The notes below the pieces were generated by a model. It had not been told where the DNA came from. It made no database searches and saw only the letters and a program-made list of their open reading frames with translations. Shown here one piece after another: positions 17,036-20,346 of a DNA stretch of 20,346 nucleotides. Location of the stretch: positions 1-20,346 of the forward strand of contig CAJGDR010000009.1 of the NCBI GenBank assembly GCA_904502205.1, written 5' to 3'. The first letter of the stretch is position 1; each line of letters starts with the position of its first letter. This DNA is from an uncultured Bacilli bacterium (lineage in GTDB: Bacteria; Bacillota_I; Bacilli_A; ML615J-28; CAG-313). The position numbers and the translations under genes are program-made.

Positions 17036-19222
17036 TTAAGCTTTTTTAGTTCTTCTTTTTTTAAAAATCAAATATACTACAACAAACAATACGATAATAA
17101 ACGTTAAACCACTACTAATTATTAAATTTGTATAATCTTTTTTTACATTATATTTTTGTAAAATGCTTTGATTATTAACAATCAAATTGTTCATTTTATT
17201 AATATTATCACTATTTATTTTAATATTGATTTGTTTTAATTGTTCTGTTTCTATTAATGAAGAAAATACAATTAAATTTGACAATGTTTTATAAGCACCC
17301 TCAAGTTTCATTACTGAATCTTTTCTAATTACACCATCACCAAGATCATAACATATAAAAACCTCAATAGTACCATTATTAAAATCATAATTATCCATTA
17401 TAAACTGAGATCCAAAATAATAACGATAAACTTTATTTATATTCTCATTCATAGTAACAACTTCTAAATATTTTATTGTTTGTGCACTATCCTCAACATT
17501 AATTGTAAAATTAGGTATTTCGTCATTGTTTTCTAAAATGTTTATTGATGGGATTGGTTTTAATATATTTACTAATATTCCAAAATTTTCAATATATTCA
17601 TTTTCTAAAGTTATGATTTTGTTAATAGTATATCTTTTTATTCCATAATCATCATTTCCATCTAAATATAAAGTAAGATAATCACCACTTTGTTTAAATT
17701 CTGTTAATTCATCATTAACATAAATTTCAACTACATTTACATTTTTGAACTTTAAGGTAACTTCTGTTATTGAATTAAGCTCGCCCACTATATCAAAATT
17801 TTTAAATTCTTCGGTACGAATATAATAATTATCAATAATTAAAAAATTATAAACCGTTGTATTACCTAAATTATCACTAATTTCTAATTTGTATTCTCCC
17901 TCTTCTATAATATTATGCCCACTATTAATCTTAATACCATTTAATGTAGCATTTCCTAAAAACTTTAGACTAAAACCAGTACAATATGATCCACCATTTG
18001 AAACATTGACATACGGTAATATATTTACCTCACTTGACAATTTTATGTTTTCCAAATTTGGTCTTGTAATCAATAATTCAATATTGTATTTCCCACATAC
18101 ATTTTTTGAAAATTCGGTATTACACAATACTTCAACTTCACTAAAATAAGACTTGATTTCAATTTCATCTGTAAGATTTAAGTTTTTATTAAAATCAACA
18201 TTACCATTTTCATAACTAATAACAATTGGATCTAACTTATCAATATGATACTCCGATATCTTTTTTACATAAAGATTATTTCTATTATATTGATAAATTT
18301 CTAGTTTGCTATCTTTTATTACAAATTTATATATTTTATTATAGGTACCTAAATCAAGTGATTCTTTTATCGAATCCATTATTAAGGTATTATCATTAGT
18401 AAATAACAAGTAATCTCCGTTTACATCCAGTAATATTTCTTGATGATCACAAACATTTACTAAATAATGTTCATCTAAGTTAATATCACTTTTATATAAA
18501 TATTTTAAGTTTTCTACCTCAAAATAATAATAAATATAATTATTATAAATATCAACAAATCTAGCTTTTTCATATACATTGTTATGATTATAATATTTAA
18601 TAGTCATAACATTAAAATTATTATCCATTAATACCATTATAGTTTTTTTGTCAATGTAGTTTCCAATATTTTCAACTTCATTACTTTTACAATGACCTTC
18701 TTTCATACCAAAAATATACCATTTGTTATCATGAAAAACTGCATCATAAAAGTCAATATTTGTATTTTCAAAAAATAAATGATGCTCTACATATTCTAAA
18801 TTTTTTGTGTATTCTACAATAATACTAAAATTATTAATACATCCAAACATATAAATCGTATTTTCTTTAACAATGATATGATTTATTTTCCAATCAGCAT
18901 TAAGTTCAACTTCAAAATAACTGTTATCAATTATTTTACAAAGTAAAATATTATCTAATTTTTGATAAACAATATAAGGCACTGTTTCAAATTCATAACA
19001 ACAAATTAATTTTCCTTCAATTCTAATTTGTGTTTTATTATTTTTATATAACAAATAATCATTATATTCTAACAATACCCCTTTAGAAAAAACCTCGACA
19101 TCATTCGGTTCTTCAATATTATTATAGAGAACATCTTCTTTTTCCGATGTCATCGCATTAATGTTAAAATTATAATTTCCAAATATAATTAATAAACCAA
19201 TAATAAAAAATATTTTCTTCAT
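17036..19222 (-). CDS. Large secreted, membrane-anchored protein of unknown function
   Basis: A 728-residue protein I cannot assign to a named family. It has an N-terminal signal peptide (KK, then FFIIGLLIIFG; likely cleavage after INA at residue 23). Residues about 30-340 contain repeated beta-strand-rich segments resembling a propeller, with phrases such as NTIYMFGCIN, HDNKWYIFG and NGDYLLFTN. Residues about 395-465 look Ig-like (FLGNATLNGIKI to GEYKLEISDNLGNTTVYNFLI). More beta-rich domains follow, then a helical region with many Asn/Ile. A membrane helix lies at about 700-720, followed by KKRRTKKA. It should be displayed on the cell surface with a short cytosolic tail. It starts with AAAGGAG overlapping the stop of the similar upstream gene. 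Very high Asn, Ile, Tyr and Lys content reflects the AT-rich codon pool. Confidence 0.85.
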   Translation of the reverse strand: MKKIFFIIGLLIIFGNYNFNINAMTSEKEDVLYNNIEEPNDVEVFSKGVLLEYNDYLLYKNNKTQIRIEGKLICCYEFETVPYIVYQKLDNILLCKIIDNSYFEVELNADWKINHIIVKENTIYMFGCINNFSIIVEYTKNLEYVEHHLFFENTNIDFYDAVFHDNKWYIFGMKEGHCKSNEVENIGNYIDKKTIMVLMDNNFNVMTIKYYNHNNVYEKARFVDIYNNYIYYYFEVENLKYLYKSDINLDEHYLVNVCDHQEILLDVNGDYLLFTNDNTLIMDSIKESLDLGTYNKIYKFVIKDSKLEIYQYNRNNLYVKKISEYHIDKLDPIVISYENGNVDFNKNLNLTDEIEIKSYFSEVEVLCNTEFSKNVCGKYNIELLITRPNLENIKLSSEVNILPYVNVSNGGSYCTGFSLKFLGNATLNGIKINSGHNIIEEGEYKLEISDNLGNTTVYNFLIIDNYYIRTEEFKNFDIVGELNSITEVTLKFKNVNVVEIYVNDELTEFKQSGDYLTLYLDGNDDYGIKRYTINKIITLENEYIENFGILVNILKPIPSINILENNDEIPNFTINVEDSAQTIKYLEVVTMNENINKVYRYYFGSQFIMDNYDFNNGTIEVFICYDLGDGVIRKDSVMKLEGAYKTLSNLIVFSSLIETEQLKQINIKINSDNINKMNNLIVNNQSILQKYNVKKDYTNLIISSGLTFIIVLFVVVYLIFKKRRTKKA

Positions 19223-19223
19223 T

Positions 19224-20346
19224 TTAAACTCCTTTTTTAATTATTAAAAATACAATACCTAAAGTCATTGCTGGAACTAAATAGAAAAACACCGATGATT
19301 TTTTGTTATTTTGATTATCAGTCTTTTCGATAAACGTTTTATCTATTGTAATATTTTGTTTATTTTCTTGATAACTATAATCAACATCGATATAGTCCTC
19401 TTTTTTTATGTTTTCAAACTTTACAGATAAATCACTAATTGTAATATTATAAATTTCAACTAAATTATCTTTACCAACTAGTTTAATTTCATAATTTCCG
19501 GTTTCGTTAAATACATAACTATTTTCAATTAACATATTATTTACATAAAGTGTTCCGTTTCCTGAGATAGTTAAACCTAAATCATAATTTTCTTGGCCTA
19601 TCGCTCCAATAAATGGCATAACTTTTGAAACCTTATGAACATAGTATTCAAATACATCATTAAAATAATATTTCATTAAGTAATTACCAAATAAATTACT
19701 ATTGTATTCTAACTGTGATTTTTCATCATGTTTTATCAATTTGCCGTTAATTAGATATTGATAATTTGTAATATTTAATTCATTTTGTTCATTAGTTAAA
19801 TTACTGTGTATTATATTTGTAGGATCATCCATTTTTATCAAACTATTAACTCTATAATATTTTAATTGTTTCTTATCTTGACTCAGAGCTACTATTTCAT
19901 TATTTAATCCAAGACCTAAAATTAAATCATTACTACTAGATTCATATTTACCTAGCAAATTACATGAATAATCGTAAATTAAATATTGATAACCACAATT
20001 ATTTTTATGTTTTTCGGTTAATAGATAAATTAGATCATCTTTAACATAAAAATCAATTAGTTTTCTGCCGTTGTGATATTTATTCATTATTCCTATTATA
20101 TTTAAATCTTTATTTAACAAATTGATTTCATTTACATAATCTCTTGTATCGTAATCGTATTTACAATAAGCAAAATAAATTTTACCATCAATTACTTTTA
20201 ATTTAGGATTGTAAAACCCATACTTTAAATCAATTGTTACTTCATTAATTAAATTACCAAAAATATCTAGTTTTACCATTCTAATGCTATTTCCATTGTT
20301 TTCTTGCATTAAATACAAATAATTATCAAAATAAACAATATCAATA
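19224..20346 (-). CDS. Secreted, membrane-anchored protein of unknown function, N-terminus outside the window
   Basis: The frame is open to the window edge, giving at least 373 residues; the first visible residues are IDIVYFDNYLYLMQ. A TTG at 20318 is in frame but has no ribosome binding site and falls inside a strand-like repeat, so the real start lies beyond the window. The visible part has propeller-like repeats (KLKVIDGKIYFAYCKY, FYVKDDLIYLLTE), then an Ig-like segment (ISGNGTLYVNNMLI to GNYEIKLVGKDNLVEIYNITI), a linker rich in Lys/Asn, and a C-terminal membrane helix (VFFYLVPAMTLGIVFLII) ending KKGV. Layout and Ig-like segment parallel the downstream 728-residue gene, whose start codon lies one base beyond this gene's stop. 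They look like tandem paralogues transcribed together. Function unknown. Confidence 0.8.
   Translation of the reverse strand, partial: IDIVYFDNYLYLMQENNGNSIRMVKLDIFGNLINEVTIDLKYGFYNPKLKVIDGKIYFAYCKYDYDTRDYVNEINLLNKDLNIIGIMNKYHNGRKLIDFYVKDDLIYLLTEKHKNNCGYQYLIYDYSCNLLGKYESSSNDLILGLGLNNEIVALSQDKKQLKYYRVNSLIKMDDPTNIIHSNLTNEQNELNITNYQYLINGKLIKHDEKSQLEYNSNLFGNYLMKYYFNDVFEYYVHKVSKVMPFIGAIGQENYDLGLTISGNGTLYVNNMLIENSYVFNETGNYEIKLVGKDNLVEIYNITISDLSVKFENIKKEDYIDVDYSYQENKQNITIDKTFIEKTDNQNNKKSSVFFYLVPAMTLGIVFLIIKKGV

Noticed and set aside
20316..20318. TTG start at 20318 for the right-edge gene
   Set aside because: The frame stays open to the edge with coding-like sequence upstream and there is no ribosome binding site, so the gene is taken as truncated by the window.

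Overview
The window looks like chromosomal core sequence from an AT-rich, low-GC Bacillota, most likely class Bacilli and possibly a gut-type Erysipelotrichales, RF39 or Izemoplasmatales-like lineage. This is inferred from the base composition, strong AGGAGG-type ribosome binding sites, the Firmicutes-specific DnaD next to Nth, a Cse60 homologue, RqcH, and a secreted protein with His/Cys tail repeats of the kind seen in gut Firmicutes. Tryptophan is encoded only by TGG. All 17 stop codons visible here are TAA (11) or TAG (6); none is TGA. Seventeen of eighteen genes lie on the minus strand, and gene spacing is very tight. No stretch over 300 bases lacks a gene.

Region by region, in plus-strand coordinates. 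Positions 1-218 hold the start of a MATE exporter, cut by the window edge. Positions 316-3476 hold gmk, rpoZ, an unknown membrane protein, upp and hpt (transcribed right to left): a nucleotide kinase, the RNA polymerase omega subunit and two base-salvage phosphoribosyltransferases. A terminator splits gmk-rpoZ from the other three. A divergent promoter pair then drives gmk leftward and rqcH (ribosome quality control) rightward. rqcH is the only plus-strand gene, and its 3' end overlaps a small minus-strand cse60 by 62 bases. Positions 5410-6637 hold dnaD-nth (replication initiation and base excision repair). Positions 6734-8694 hold tgt (tRNA queuosine modification) fused by a TAATG overlap to an unknown lipoprotein.

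Positions 8797-16973 look like one long transcription unit: dnaE, pgm, pgi and a secreted phosphodiester-glycosidase-family protein with four His/Cys repeats and a C-terminal membrane anchor. Pgm and Pgi together convert glucose-1-phosphate to fructose-6-phosphate. Positions 17036-20346 carry two tandem, apparently paralogous secreted proteins (propeller-like N-terminal half, Ig-like segment, C-terminal membrane anchor). They match no family I can name and are the most novel content here.

Five promoters can be read with some confidence. All have the TGn extended -10 element, and four have a -35 box at exactly 17 bases. Five intrinsic terminators separate the units. I see no mobile element, tRNA, rRNA, CRISPR array or convincing riboswitch.
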